NCBI RefSeq assembly: GCF_000001735.4
Contig: NC_003074.8
Coordinates: 18,235,261 to 18,299,260 of the forward strand
Direction: 5' to 3'
DNA from: Arabidopsis thaliana
Taxonomy: Eukaryota; Streptophyta; Magnoliopsida; Brassicales; Brassicaceae
DNA: 64,000 nucleotides
Shown: piece by piece, positions 1 to 12,950 of the stretch
How positions within the stretch are numbered: the stretch's first letter is position 1
Layout: each line of letters starts with the position of its first letter
Translations under genes and position numbers: made by a program
The notes under the pieces: generated by a model
Database searches by the model: none
Seen by the model: the letters and a program-made list of their open reading frames with translations, nothing else
What the model was told of the DNA's origin: nothing

Positions 1-184
1 CGTGGACTGATGAAAACACATTCATTTCGTATTTAGTCAAAGATGAGAATACAAATGGAAGATGAAATTGTGAAATCCTAGAAATATGGTATCAAATTTG
101 TCTGTTTTCAAGTTTTCATTTATTTTTTTTTGATAATTTTTTTTCTCTAAATCAAGAAAAAGAAAGGAAAAAAAAAAGCTAAAT

Positions 185-2386
185 CTACTGAGTAGAAGTT
201 CTTTCTTGAACAACAACTTTGATGCTTCTTAGAGATTCCTCCCAATCATCACATAGTTTATGAGGATCACTAATGACCGTTGGATCGACGGTTAAGGAAA
301 TCGTCAACTTGTTCATATAACTTTGAAAATGCATCGTCAACGCCTGATATAGATGGAACAATCAAATCCAAAACTTAGTGACTTAAACGAAAAATAAAAG
401 AGAAAAATAAGATAAATTAAAATCTTACATGGGGATGACCATAAACACTTGGGGCTATGTAAGTAACGGTATGTCCATAGAAGCTAATTTCTTCAACAGG
501 ACCAACCAAATTTGAAAACGACATCGTTGTGTTTGACAATGCTCTGTTTAGTACATTTGCTGCCCTCTGCATTCATTCAAATTTGGTTTATCGAGTTTTT
601 GTTAGCTGATTGAAACTTTTGTATTGGTATGACTTTTGTTAATTTTTGAACTATATTTAAAGGAGTAGTTATGTATAAAGATTAACCTGAACTCCAAGCG
701 TGTTGAGAAGTATTTTCCCAACCACGAATGTAAGAACAGCTTCTAACGAGTTCTTCTTCCTGTCGATGGTCGACTTGGCTCTTCGGAGATGTTTCAACGG
801 ATCATCGCATAATGCGATAGAGAACGGAAAGATAATGTAGCCGATCCAATTTCCCCATCTACACTTTGATCCTTTAGTCATCATATCAGCTAGATCCTGT
901 TTTTGACCAAAAACAAAACAAATAATTAAAAAATTTGTGATCGATTATATCCATATATCTACTATTCTTCTATATGATAATTAATTTACCTGGATTCCAG
1001 TAGTCGGTCTTAGGTTTACAAGCAGAGCTGCCCTTAGCCTTATTCCTTTAGGTATGTTACTTGAATTCCTCTTAGACTCTTCTTGTTCTCCTAATATATT
1101 TCATAACATATTTAAAATTCATGTTAGAGTAAAGTTTAATGCTCCTTAACAGAAAAATCATAAATATTTACCGTATCTTCTCTTCAAATACTGCGAGAGA
1201 CCAGCCTGTGATACTCCAAGTACAACATCGTTGACAGTCTACTAACACGAAAATCAATGAAAGCAAGATTAATGAAATATCATATACGTCACATCTCTCA
1301 AATGTTGTAAAAAATTCGACATGTCAATATAAAATTGATTACTAACTTAAAATGTGTGGAGAATTATTTTACCATTTTCATGGCGTTCTTGATTAGCTTT
1401 ATGTCATCAAGACTTACGGTACGATGAACCATACACATCCGTTTACCCTTGCTTAACTTGAAATCGCCTTTGATTGGTGTTTCAGTATCCTTAAGGAACA
1501 ATGCCGTAGCAATAAACTCCAAAGCATCACAAACCGTATTCAAAACCAACAAAGCTGCCGACCATAGAACCATAACTAGCCAAAAGAACCGGGAATAACA
1601 TCTTGAACTGGTTTTTAACGAGGATGATCCAGAAGACGGCCGGTTCTGGTATGGTAGACTCGGGAGCTCATTGGGGTTTGATGTTTTACGGGTGCACGCG
1701 AGGACTAGAGACATCATAGACATACCGTCGCCTAACGAGTGATGGATCCTTAAAACCGCGACGTTTTCAGCGTCCGAGGTTTTCAAGTCGAGTAAATGAA
1801 CTTCCCATAACGGCTTGGAGGTGTCTAACGGGATCGTAGTGAGGTCGGAGACGTAACTCTCAAGAAAAACGTCTGCGTTTGCGTTCTCTATGTGTTGTGT
1901 TTGGATTTTTGGAATGATGACGTGATCCTCGACCACCACGTTTGTTCGAACCCATTTTTGTTCCTGTCTATTGTTGTTACAATTGTTCACCTTCAATAAA
2001 ATTTATGCATGTTTATATCAAAACCATCGTCAAACATTGACAATTTGACTTAGTACAAAAATCTATATATTTGTGATCAAAGATAACAAAGTAAAAAACA
2101 AAAACTAATCACACACTAACATGTGAAAACTAAATCTATTAAGTGTGTGACTCACCAATTTACTGGAGAAACGAGGATGTCTCATCAAAGTTTGCTTAAT
2201 TCCTTCGATAATCATATCAGGTTCGATCTTGTTCTTTAAACCAACCACCGAAATGATGTAGCAGTTAAACTCCGGTGCGTGAAATAGACGCGCCGCCGGA
2301 CTAAGCGGTTGCTCCTCCTCTTCTACCTCCTTTTTCACTGTTGTTTCCGCTATTTGCCCTCGTCTTCGTCGTATCTTAATCTCCAT
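185..2386 (-). CDS. WSD5: WSD-family wax ester synthase/diacylglycerol acyltransferase, distal tandem copy
   Basis: Seven exons on the minus strand: 2386-2156, 1990-1373, 1238-1172, 1090-990, 896-687, 566-429, 343-185. They join in frame into a 507-aa protein, and all introns are GT-AG. The HHxxxDG acyltransferase motif (HHSLGDG, residues about 160-166) is intact. A hydrophobic segment follows in exon 2, and the C-terminal half has the TVND and NLRP blocks of the WS/DGAT C-terminal domain. By family knowledge these ER-membrane enzymes esterify fatty alcohols or diacylglycerol with acyl-CoA for surface wax; the substrate here cannot be read from sequence. It is a close tandem paralogue of the gene at 2956-5901, with the same intron positions and phases; exon 4 is 21 nt shorter. 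Likely At3g49200. The gene is well supported; the symbol is from memory and less sure. Confidence 0.93.
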
Positions 2387-2955
2387 TGTTTGGTTTTTGA
2401 TCTTTGTTTTTTTCTCTAGTTCTTTCGACTCATAATATTTATGTCCAAAAAAAAAACTAATCTTTTGGAATGTTTTCTTACTCTTAATTCTTTTCTTTTT
2501 AAAAAAATATTTATTACTCTTTTCGCTCGCAAATTTTCCATCATATGTGTTACACGTCAAACTTTCCAATAGTATTCTTTTCGTTACTAAATTCACTTCA
2601 CCAATAAGTAGCTTTTCTTATGATTAAGAATTTGATTTTTGGTTTATTCGGACATTATAAAAAATAGGTTTAAGTAGAACCGAATTTTATTTCAATTTGG
2701 TTTGAACATTCTAGTTTTGGTTTAGATTCGGGTTCGTTTTTAGATTAAACGATTCTAATGAAAATAATAACACTAACGTTATATTTTTTTAAAAACTTTT
2801 TTTGTATATTTAATGAAAATCCTAATTTTTATGAATTCTGATTAATTTGGATTTAGTTTGGTTAATCTAATGTAGACTTAATTTAAAATTAATCAGAATT
2901 CATAAAAAAAAAAGGTAGACTTAATTTGGACGAATAAAAAAAGAAAAGATTTGAT

Positions 2956-5901
2956 TCAATCTAATGAGCGGGAGTCTCTTTCTTGCACAGCAGCTTTGAT
3001 GCTTTGTAAAGATTTCTCCCAATCGTCAAGTAGTCGATGAGGATCACTTATGACCGTTGGATCTACAGTCAACGAAATCGTCATCTGGTTCATGTAACTC
3101 TGGAAATGCATCGTCAATGCCTAATCAAAGACCAATGAGATCGTCAAAACTTATGCACTTTTACAAGAAAAAGAGTTGATAATAAAAGAGTTGAAAAACT
3201 TACATGGGGATGGCCATACACACTTGGGGCCATGTAAGTAATGGGATGTCCATAGAAGCTGATTTCTTCAATAGGACCAATTAAATTTGAAAATGACATC
3301 GTAGTGTTTGACAATGCTCTATTTATTATCTTAGCTGCTACCTGTTTATATACATTTTAATTTATAAGATTGGACAGTACTATAAGGAAAAACAAAAATC
3401 AATGCTATGTTAGGTTTTGGTTTGATGCCATAAAATACTTGAAACTAACCTGAACTCCAAATGTTTTGAGAATGAATTTACCGGCGACGAACGTTAGGGC
3501 AGCTTCTAACGAATTTTTCTTGCGATCGATGATCCTTTTGGCTCTTCGGAGATGTTGTAACGGATCGTCGCGTAATCCGATAGAAAACGGAAAGACAATG
3601 TAGCCGATCCAATTTCCCCATCTACACGTAGATCCTTTAGCCATCATATCAGCTAGATCCTGTTTCAACCAATTATTGAAATTTTATACCAATAAATATA
3701 TTATATGATCGTCGTCAAAACATAAATGAAGTGAAAATTAGGTCAATGAACTAACCTGGATTCCAGTGTTGGGTCTTAAGTTAACAAGTAGAGCTGATCG
3801 TAGCCTTATTCGTTTAGGCATATCAGTGGCTTTCCTTTTAGAATCTTGATCTTCTCCTACCTTCTTCTTCTTTTCTCCTATTAATCACAAGATTATTGAA
3901 TTGCACTTGTTTAAAAAAACATGTCTATGTCATATATATACACACTTATTTACCATATCTTCTGTCCAAATATTGCGAGAGGCCAGCCTGACTGACTCCA
4001 AGTACTACATCGTTGACAGTCTACTAAACCAAAATAAATAATAATATCTAAACTGAAATCAAGCGTTGATTATAAACACAATATAGTGTTATATAGGAAT
4101 ATATCCACATTAATAAAATTTCATAAACGCAAAAAAAATTATTACCATCTTCATGGTATTCTTGATTAGCTTTATGTCGTCTAAGCTTACGGTACGATGG
4201 ACCAAACACATCCGTTTACTCTTACTAAACCGGAAATCGCCTTTGATCGGTGTTTCAGTGTCCTTAAGGAACATTGTTGTAGCAATAAACTCCAAAGCAT
4301 CGCAAACCGTATTCAAAACCAACATAATCGCCGACCATATAACCATAACTAACCATAAGAACCTGGAATCACCTCTTGAACCGGCCATTAGCCTGGAAGA
4401 TCTAGACGACGACCGGTTCTGGTTCGGCAGACTCGGGAGCTCGTCAGGGTTTGATGTTTTACGCATACATGCAAGGACAAGGGCCATGAGAGACATACCG
4501 TCTCCTAAAGAGTGATGAAACTTCAAAACGGCAACGTTTTCGGCGTCTGAGGTTTTTAGATCGAGTAGGTGAAGCTGCCATAATGGCTTCGAGATGTCTA
4601 AAGGGACCGTCGTGAGGTTCGAGACGTAGGTCTCAAGAAACGCGTCTGCGTTTCCGTTCTCTATGTTTTGCGTTTGGATGTCGGATACAATGACGTGATC
4701 GGTAACGACCACGTTTGTCCGAACCCAACTTTGTGTTTGTCTTTTCTTGTTCCCAACGGATGTGCTCACCTTCAAGTTTTATTAAAAATAAATGTTAAAA
4801 TTAATGGTAAGAAGCTCAAAAGTAAGATATACAAAATTAGACAAAAATGTACATATATGAAGAACACTTTTTCTTTCTTTGACAACATATTTATAGGGAC
4901 AAGTACGTAAATATAAGTGGTCAAGAGAAAAACGATAGAGATATGTTAGGACTAAGATTAAAACAAACAGCTATTCAATATACATGAGCAAAATCCTTTG
5001 TATGTACGATCTTTTGATTAGCTACTTTCAAATGATAAATAATAATTTTTGCTAGTTTTAGGAAATATACTTAAATAATTTTATCATTTGGGTGGAATAT
5101 TTTTGTACTATATTCTGCTAGATTTTTATAACAAAAAAGTAAAACTAATCATTCTCCCATTTTTGGAATGAAATCCGAAAGAATTATACATTTCATTGAC
5201 CAAAAATATTTCACTGATCTTTGGATTTCTTTCTTCTTACTATTTTCTAATTCTAAATTGTTTCTTTTTTTCAATGTTTGATAATTTTCGAAAACGAAGA
5301 TAAAAACAATGTTTGTTTCTTTAATTTCTGAAAATGAAATAGCCGGCAAATAAAAATAAACTTTTGAAAATGAAAATAAAAGCAAATATACAGAGTGGCT
5401 TATGCTCAACTATTGTGATTTGTGAACTGTGTGATATTGTAGCAAAATTAGAAAAAGAACCGCCCTAAAGATTATTGGTCAAAGAAACACGTCCAGTTCT
5501 CGACGATCACGCAACAACACCCAGAAAAGTCAATGAAACCATAAATACATCAAAGAGTTGAAAACATTAATCTATGTTTTATACATACGAGTTGATATTT
5601 TTTTTAATACATATAACTATATAATATTTAACCATGTTGTATTCATATGTACGAGTTAATTTGGACTCACCATTTTACTGGAGAAACGAGGATGTCTGAT
5701 CAAAGTTTGCTTTAATCCTTCGATGATCACATCTGGATCGATCTTCTTCTTGATTCCAATAACAGAGATGACGTAGCAGTTAAACTCCGGTGCGTGAAAC
5801 ACACGCGCCGCCGGACTAAGCGGTTGCTCCTCCTCAACTTCTTCCTCGTCGTCTTTCCTCACGGATGTTTCTGATGTATCTCGTCGTGTCTTAATCTCCA
5901 T
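2956..5901 (-). CDS. WSD6: WSD-family wax ester synthase/diacylglycerol acyltransferase, proximal tandem copy
   Basis: Exons 5901-5671, 4769-4146, 4020-3954, 3877-3756, 3659-3450, 3341-3204 and 3120-2956 join to 1557 nt, giving a 518-aa protein. The start is the first ATG of the conserved MEIK N-terminus shared with the neighbour. The catalytic HHSLGDG lies at residues about 162-168. A likely membrane segment is at about 212-234 (LWLVMVIWSAIMLVLNT). TVNDVVLG and NLRPNTGIQ mark the second half of the fold. Intron 1 is about 900 bp, against about 165 bp in the paralogue, so it grew or shrank after the duplication. Expected role: wax-ester or triacylglycerol synthesis at the ER. Likely At3g49210. 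No frame break or lost motif was seen, so both copies look functional. Confidence 0.94.
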
Positions 5902-8030
5902 GGTTTGCTGCTTAGTCTTTCTCTTTTATTTTCTTTCTCTCTTTCTTAAACTTTTAATATTCGCTTTCTTGATATATAGCCTCCAATTGTTCTATGCCAC
6001 TTTCTTCTTTATATAACTTTTTGGATGTGTTGGATTATATCTAACCGAAAAAATTAGTAACTCGGACCCACAATCTTCACATAACGCAATAATGGACAAA
6101 ACGTTTAGTAATATTAAAGTTTGATAGTAATAAACTAATAATTATATCTTATGACAAAATCTTTATAATTCTATTGTTTACTTAGATTATTTAAGAGTTA
6201 ATTAACACAAATCTATTTCATATTTCAGTTATCATTATTTTTCAAAATTTACTACTTTTGCTATGTTAAAAATTCTACTAAATTCATATAATATTGAAAT
6301 CAATATTTAAAAGAGTTTTTACAACAAAAAAAAACATCAAAATCGTCCATTTTTACAACTTTACTTTTCACGTCAATAAAATTCAAAATAAACCTATAAA
6401 ATCCAAAATAATATGTAATTTAGCCACTTTTCGTTATTGGTAAATTTTAAAATTTGATAATCATATATCAAATCGAAACCCTCGAAATGATGAGTTCAAC
6501 TATATCTTTAAAATTTTCAAACACAGATATATATAATCGTGAGAACGATTACAATATATGTAAAGTTACAAAAATGGACTATATATCATATTATTTTAGA
6601 GTTCATAAAATTATTTTATATATTTTGAATGTAAAAAGTAAAATTACAAAAACAAACGACGTTACGGTATTTTTGCACAAAACCTTATTTATAATTATAC
6701 TTTTTTTTTTAGTATAGCATTTTGGTTTACTCCCACTTTAAAAAAAAACACAATGATCAACTTGATGATTCATCGATATCTAAACCCAACTTCTTTTACA
6801 AAATACGATGAAGATTATTAAATTTAGAAATATTTTATTATTTTTTTTACTCAAAATCATACTTCAATGTATAAGAATACTAAGAACCGTACAATAATTT
6901 GCCCTTTCTACCAATATTGTTAACCATGAGGGGTAGAAAGTACAAAATAGAGAGTACAAGTGGTTTGCAAATGTAACAATTAAATCAGCACATTCATTTT
7001 CTTGTCTTCCATTAAACCAAAAAGATGGTTTTAAGTGTCCGCTTCAAAAGTCTAGATTCTTATTTAAATAGCTCTTCATCCGCGACCACGCAAATAAATA
7101 CCCAAAATTTACTTCTGGAATCCCTAAATTAACAAGACAAGATGAACTTACTGAAAATTTTAAAATATTAGGCACGAGAAAATTGGTAGTTAAACTTAAT
7201 GTAGAAAAAAAAATAAGATGCTGAGAAAAGAATTTAATATTTTTTCTAGTGTTAGTTTATGTAGAACAAAAATAAAATGCCAGTTATTTTCTAATAAATA
7301 ATAAAAGAAAGACGAAGACACATTCATTTCAATATCTAATTATGGTTTATTGGTCAATTTGCTGGTTGGCTGACGACAGATATACAATTTTAACTAGTAA
7401 ATTATGAATTACTCCCGTGATGGAGTATAATGTATAGTTCTGATAATAATACGACCGTTACACAGAAGAAAAAATAACCCACAAAATTGACAACGTCGAT
7501 AATATCCTGTTGTCTAGAATTGACAACGTCGACAATTGGCAACTGTGTGGACATATATTAATAACAATAACAGCAAGAAGATAAATTCATGGTCTAACAC
7601 GGCACGGTGCCAGTGACGTGACGACCACAAATCAATAATAACATTCGCCATATAAACCAGTTCATCGACGTTTAGTCGTTTACCCACCATATATCAGCAC
7701 CGCCTTTATATTTCACAACCATATATATTTAGTTTACATTTATGTATAGTTTTTCTCTCTGTTTTTTTTTTTTATAAAATAGTTTTCTCTATGTTATATA
7801 ATACAAATTTCTTGAATTAGGGTGCAATAAACGACGTTATACGTTCCTAGTAAAATATGGATAAAAGGAAAGTAAGTTGATAAAGCCATACCCTTTCAAA
7901 ATGTTTAAATACGTGTTTCTCAGTTTTATCTACTGATTTAGGTTTTATTAGTATTTCTATTTACTAGCAAGTTGATATGGGTTTCACTGTTATGTTTTTG
8001 ATGGGACATTATCATTTTAGAGAAGTTTTA

Positions 8031-8426
8031 GCATGTTCAATGGTATGGCCCTGAGAGAGTCTCTTTTAAATTTTATACTAATAAATTTTGTGAATTTGTA
8101 TAGTTTAGAGATTATGATGGGTCCTTATATTTTTTGGTGTCTAATAGTGGAATCTTAAATTGGGTCTCTTTGAGAAAAAAAATGTTGAAGATCAATTGAT
8201 TTGAGAGAGATCAGAAGAAAAACAGAGAAGAGCAGCTCGAGAAAGAGATGGGAAAGGGAAAAAAAAATTGTTTTCTCAAACTCACGACCAATCAGGCCGT
8301 GACACGTCAAGTCCCTTTAGTTTCACAAAAACCTCTTAATTTAGGAACGTTTTGATTTAATTTTGGGTTTTTATGGGAAGAGTCTTTTGCTGTAGAGCTC
8401 TTTAAAGCTCTCCATTGGACCTGCTC
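8031..8426. mobile_element. PIF/Harbinger-like MITE (degenerate)
   Basis: The left end reads GCATGTTCAATGG and the right end, reverse-complemented, reads GAGCAGGTCCAATGG. These are imperfect terminal inverted repeats. A TA-rich trinucleotide flanks each side (TTA left, TAT/TTA right), as expected of Harbinger insertions. The interior has no coding capacity. It contains GAGAGAGTCTCTTTTAAA near the left end and GAGCTCTTTAAAGCTC near the right, extending the inverted symmetry. Confidence 0.5.
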
Positions 8427-8547
8427 TATTATAGTTTTGTGTTCTGCCCCTTCACTCTTTATTTTAGCGATTTTAGCGATCACTAAATAATTTTTCCTTT
8501 CGACGTGGAAGTTTCTCTCATTAACATGAACTTTACAATGTTTTTAT

Positions 8548-9287
8548 TAGGGGTGTCAAAATAGGTCAAAATTCATGGGTCAACTCAACTCAACTCAACT
8601 CATGAACTCTAATGAGTTAGAAAATTTTGACTCAAATGAGTTGATGGGTCAAATGAGTTATTGGGTCAATTGGTTTGATGGGTAAAATGAGTTGGGTTGT
8701 AATGGTTAATGGTTTCAATGGTTTATCCAATTAACCCATCAAGTTTTGTAAATTGAATTAAACCAACTAAAATCTTTAAACCAATGTCAATTTAAGTTTA
8801 ACCAACACATCTAAACCAATTTAATAAAACATTATTTTTCCAAATTTCTTAAATATACAAGCGATGAAATTGAGAAAAAGTAAACTCGTAATTTTTCCAC
8901 AAAAAACATAAACCCGTGATTTTTCCGCCAAAAACGTAAACCCGTGATTTTCCCGCCAATAACGTAAACCCGTCATTTTCCCGCCAAAAATGAAAACCTT
9001 TGATTTTTCCGCCAAAAACGTAAACCCGTGATTTTCCCGCCAAAAACGTAAATCCGTGATTATCCCGTCAAAAACGTAAACCCGTGATTTTCCCGCCAAA
9101 AACACTATCCTAAGTTTGATGATAGTGAATTAATAATTATTAATAATGATAATTATTTATTATTATTTTATAATAATAATGAATTAAATTATTACTTAAA
9201 TGGGTTAACCCATTTAACAACTCAACCCATCAAATTAAATGAGTTATGGATCAACCCATAACTCATTTAACCATTTTGACACTTCTA
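8548..9287. mobile_element. Non-autonomous hAT-type transposon with 8-bp target duplication
   Basis: The termini TAGGGGTGTCAAAAT (8548) and ATTTTGACACTTCTA (ending 9287) are inverted repeats with two mismatches. The element is flanked by perfect 8-bp direct repeats GTTTTTAT at 8540-8547 and 9288-9295. An 8-bp target duplication with TAGGGGTGTCAAA-like ends is diagnostic of hAT elements. Subterminal sequence is rich in AACTCA/TGAGTT and GGGTTAACCC-like motifs, which pair across the element. There is no transposase; the middle is filled by a 28-bp minisatellite. Confidence 0.85.
8879..9102. repeat. 28-bp minisatellite, about 8 copies, inside the hAT element
   Basis: Eight back-to-back 28-bp units, with consensus beginning CGTAAACCCGTGATTTTCCC and ending GCCAAAAA. 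Units differ by a few substitutions and keep exact length. The array is contiguous with no spacers. It produces spurious repetitive open frames on the reverse strand (MAGKSRVYVFGGK-like), which I do not call as genes. Confidence 0.9.
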
Positions 9288-12200
9288 GTTTTTATCTTTC
9301 CTACCCGTGGACAAAAATCTATTAGGATAATATTGATATTGGAGGATAGAAACATGGGCATTGATGATGATCTGTTAAAGCTTCATGTGCTAATAAAAAT
9401 ATGATACAACTTAGTTTCATTAGAAATCTAATCTATGTATTTTAATTAAAATATTATATATTTTTTGTTAAATTAGTCATTACTCTTAATGTTCCTTTAA
9501 ACCCGTCCCTTAAATTAGGAGTCGAGCTCTCTTTTTCTCTTTTTCTTGGTGCTTTTTAGGAACATGTCTCTCAAGTCTCAACGACTCTTGCCCCTTTTCA
9601 CGAACTATCTACCAATTTTTTAACGAACCAGACAAAACTAGTAGTATATTGTTCCCATTCTGTTGTATCAGTTGACATGTGGAACTCCAAACTTTTATTA
9701 TACTTGGGTTTGAATTATTTCTTTGTGTTTTGTATGTATTTATCAAATGTGTTTATATATATAACAATCATGTGTCTTCTACTCTTCTATTATTATTAAT
9801 TTCTTTCTCTTTTGACATCTTCAACCGACTCGGTGTCGATTACAAAACTGAAAGAAACAGAACAAAAACCAACAACTAAAAAACAGAGGACAAGAATAAA
9901 GTTGAGCTTCCACCACCACCCGATTTGTAAACGCAAAAACTATTATTTGAATAATAGAAAGTCTAGTTTTGAAAATTAAAAAGTAAATTTTAGGAAACTT
10001 TTGTTCCATAAATGTTTTTTGTATTTTCTTTGCAATTTTTTGCATAGTATTTTCTCTATAAATGAAGAAAGGAAAAAGCACTTCTTACACATTTAAGCCA
10101 ATTGGAGCTACCAGAGATTGGAAGGAGATTTGTGAAATTTTCTTTAGTGATATTTGTTTCGACGCCGATGAAACACAATGAGAAAAGGCAGTACGAACAG
10201 AAGTAAGAAAATCACTCACTCAAAAGCTTTTTTTTTTTTTTTGGGTTAATTCTCTCACTCAAAAGCTTATGTAGTGTTCTTCGTACTCGATGTCAATGTA
10301 CCACAAAATTATAGTATTGCTGATTTTCAGTAGTAGTGGTCCGAAATTAAAGTTAGGCCCGTTTAATATCTTAGCCCATACTTTTGTGGAAAGTGATCGT
10401 AGATTCGTAGCCCATTCTGTATAACCAAAAAAGTTATTCTCTATCAAATGAACAAGGTCTTTTAAGTTGCCTCTGCTAGGCGTACTCATCCGGTTCGGAT
10501 TCAAATAGGATATCGTGGATTTTGAGTCCTTTAGTTTCGAGTTTCGACTATCAAGAGTCGAGGTATCTTCCCAGTATTTTAATTTGGGTGACATTTAGTA
10601 CTCTTTAAGTTTGGGTCAGTTCGGATAGTTGACACAAAATAAATTTCTTATTTTTACTTTAATGATAACACATAATCAAAACATTATTTTTAAAATCATG
10701 CTTTATAATATATAAAGAATACTATGCTATAATTTTCTATAGTTAATTCTAACTAACAAAAAAGAAAGAAAAAAACTATTTTTATTTTAAAAGTGAAATT
10801 TGCCACATTTTTTTTTTGTGTGGCTGCTGTTTTAATATCGATTTGATACTATTTTTGGTAAAAGAATCACCAAGTTACTGAGTCAAATCATTATGTAAAG
10901 TACTATTTTTGTCTGTGTGTTACAAGTTGTGAGATCTAGGTTGTTCTGTTTCTCATACAGTCCACAACCAAATCACATGGAATGTCTCTCCATCATCATT
11001 ATTTTCGCCATCACTATTATCATTTTTTGTTAAATAATGTCTTTGCATTATACGTTTCCTTCCTTGTTACCAAGAAAATAAAAATTGCCACATGAATTAG
11101 TATCATATAACAAGACATAATTTAAGGATTAGAACGAACCCTGTATATAGTATAGCTGGATACTATTTATGATGTATCCCGTGGATATATGTATATAGTA
11201 TGTATGCATGCATAAAGCTATGGTAAAGGTTCATTGACCTCAATGAAAAGTTTGATTTATTCGGTATTTCAATTATATTCGATTCTGTGAACGATTCACA
11301 ACTCTATGTTTAAAGCATCTACTTTATGTTTTATAAAAAGATGACTCGACCACTTTTCGTTTGCTTAACCCCGAATCATAAGGTATAAAAGTACTCTAAG
11401 AATAAACGAAATACAAAAAAACTACTGCATTCAACGTTTTATCCAAAAAGAAGTCCTATATTCATCTCTACGAATTTCTTAAGTTAAAAATGTAACATGC
11501 GAATGTCATATAATACTAGATCGCCTAACGGAAATTGTATTAAAAAAAAGGGTGATTTGCAGATATAGCACTTTTTCAAGTATAAAGAAAAAATGGTGAT
11601 ATGTGAGGATATTTAACTAATCACTAGTATAATGAAGCATATCCATATCAACATATAATACTACTATACTAGATCAAATCCTTAATAGAAAAATCGTAGT
11701 CGATAAAAAAGCAAGTTTAGATCAAGGTGAAGTCATGGTTAATTTATATGGGAGGATATTGAACTAATCACTAATGTATAATTAATCTTTAAAAGAAATA
11801 TGAAATTAGGTCGCGATAAAGTGAGGAGCCAAAAAACACAAACACTTTGGTGATGGGTTTCGATTGATGACAAAGCATCAACTTCTTATGTACTAAAATT
11901 CCATGTACAGAATTATTGAATAAGCACAGAAACAGTATCATATATATGGATAATAATGATATTGATTATCAATTTAAAATATAGAATTTAATTAAGAGAT
12001 TTTACTCTATTTTATATATAATCAATCGTGTTTGCTAGTTATACTCTTAAATACTAAAAATTGTATCAAAAATAACAAGTTAAAAAAAAAACAGGAGCGT
12101 GCGCCTAGCCCGCAAAATCCACAATCTTAGAACAAGGTGGATAATAAGGTTTGGTTTTTCTAAAACCACGGTTCATAACGAGTGTCCACTAGAATCCAAA

Positions 12201-12719
12201 AAAAAAAAAAAACTAATTTCGTCGTAGAACAAAAAAAAATAGTGAGACAAGACCGATTTGAAACATGTAATGATGTAATACATATGATGATTTTATATCT
12301 ATAGAATGAAGAATTTTAAGCTTTAGTTTATTCTAGAAGACGTTTATTTTGTTAATGGTTGCTTCAGATGTAAATTTATATAAGATCATTTTGGTAGGTA
12401 TTTACTCTATAGTCTATAGTAATATACACTCTACAAACTGGCCCTTTTGGCACTCATGTATAAACACGAGTATTTAATTTTCACATTAGTAGACACGGTC
12501 CTGCTTCAATAAATCTATTTTGACATTAGTTCTTAACCTCATTGTTGTAATTATTTACAAACGAGATTAAAACAAAACACATGGACATTTTTGGATAATA
12601 ATATTTCTCAACATATTGTTCTAGCTTTGATCGTTGCCAATAGATCAACATATTTGTTACTCTCGATAATCACTTAAGCCCAACTCATGTGGTTTTAATG
12701 TAATGGTGAAGTGTTTCCT

Positions 12720-12950
12720 TTCAAGGTGTAGTGTAGCTTCAAATTGCACATACTAGAATCCCAAAGATTAATGCACTAAATTCAACCTCTTCTGCATCAA
12801 CTCCATTTGAAGTCTGTATAATCCATCCAAAACAATCATATCTTGCGCTGTCCATATCCAAAATTATGTGAAGCGTCATAATTACACTTCATCCACCCTT
12901 CTGTCGGCATCCTCCATGGCATTGATCTGGAGCTTCATAAACACATTTGG
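12720..12950 (-). pseudogene. Decayed LINE RNase H-like fragment
   Basis: Read on the minus strand, this encodes PTEGWMKCNYDASHNFGYG, then after a stop and frame change WIIQTSNGVDAEEVEFSALI. That order matches the RNase H (RVT_3) domain of plant LINE-like polyproteins: a P.GW.KCN.D start, a GWI(I/V)R.S.G strand, then an E.EA.AL helix. Stops and a frameshift show it is dead. The assignment rests on motif order only. Confidence 0.45.

Noticed and set aside
4153-4515. 120-codon plus-strand frame inside WSD6 exon 2
   Set aside because: Antisense shadow of a conserved coding exon.
8879-9102. Possible CRISPR-like array
   Set aside because: The 28-bp units are contiguous with no spacers, and the genome is a plant nuclear one.
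8821-9105. Repetitive minus-strand open frames (MAGKSRVYVFGGK-like repeats)
   Set aside because: They are the translation of a 28-bp minisatellite inside a hAT element; 28 is not a multiple of 3, so the repeat cycles through all frames.
10259-10594. 111-codon minus-strand frame
   Set aside because: Composition and lack of motifs do not support a gene; no splice context or paralogue.
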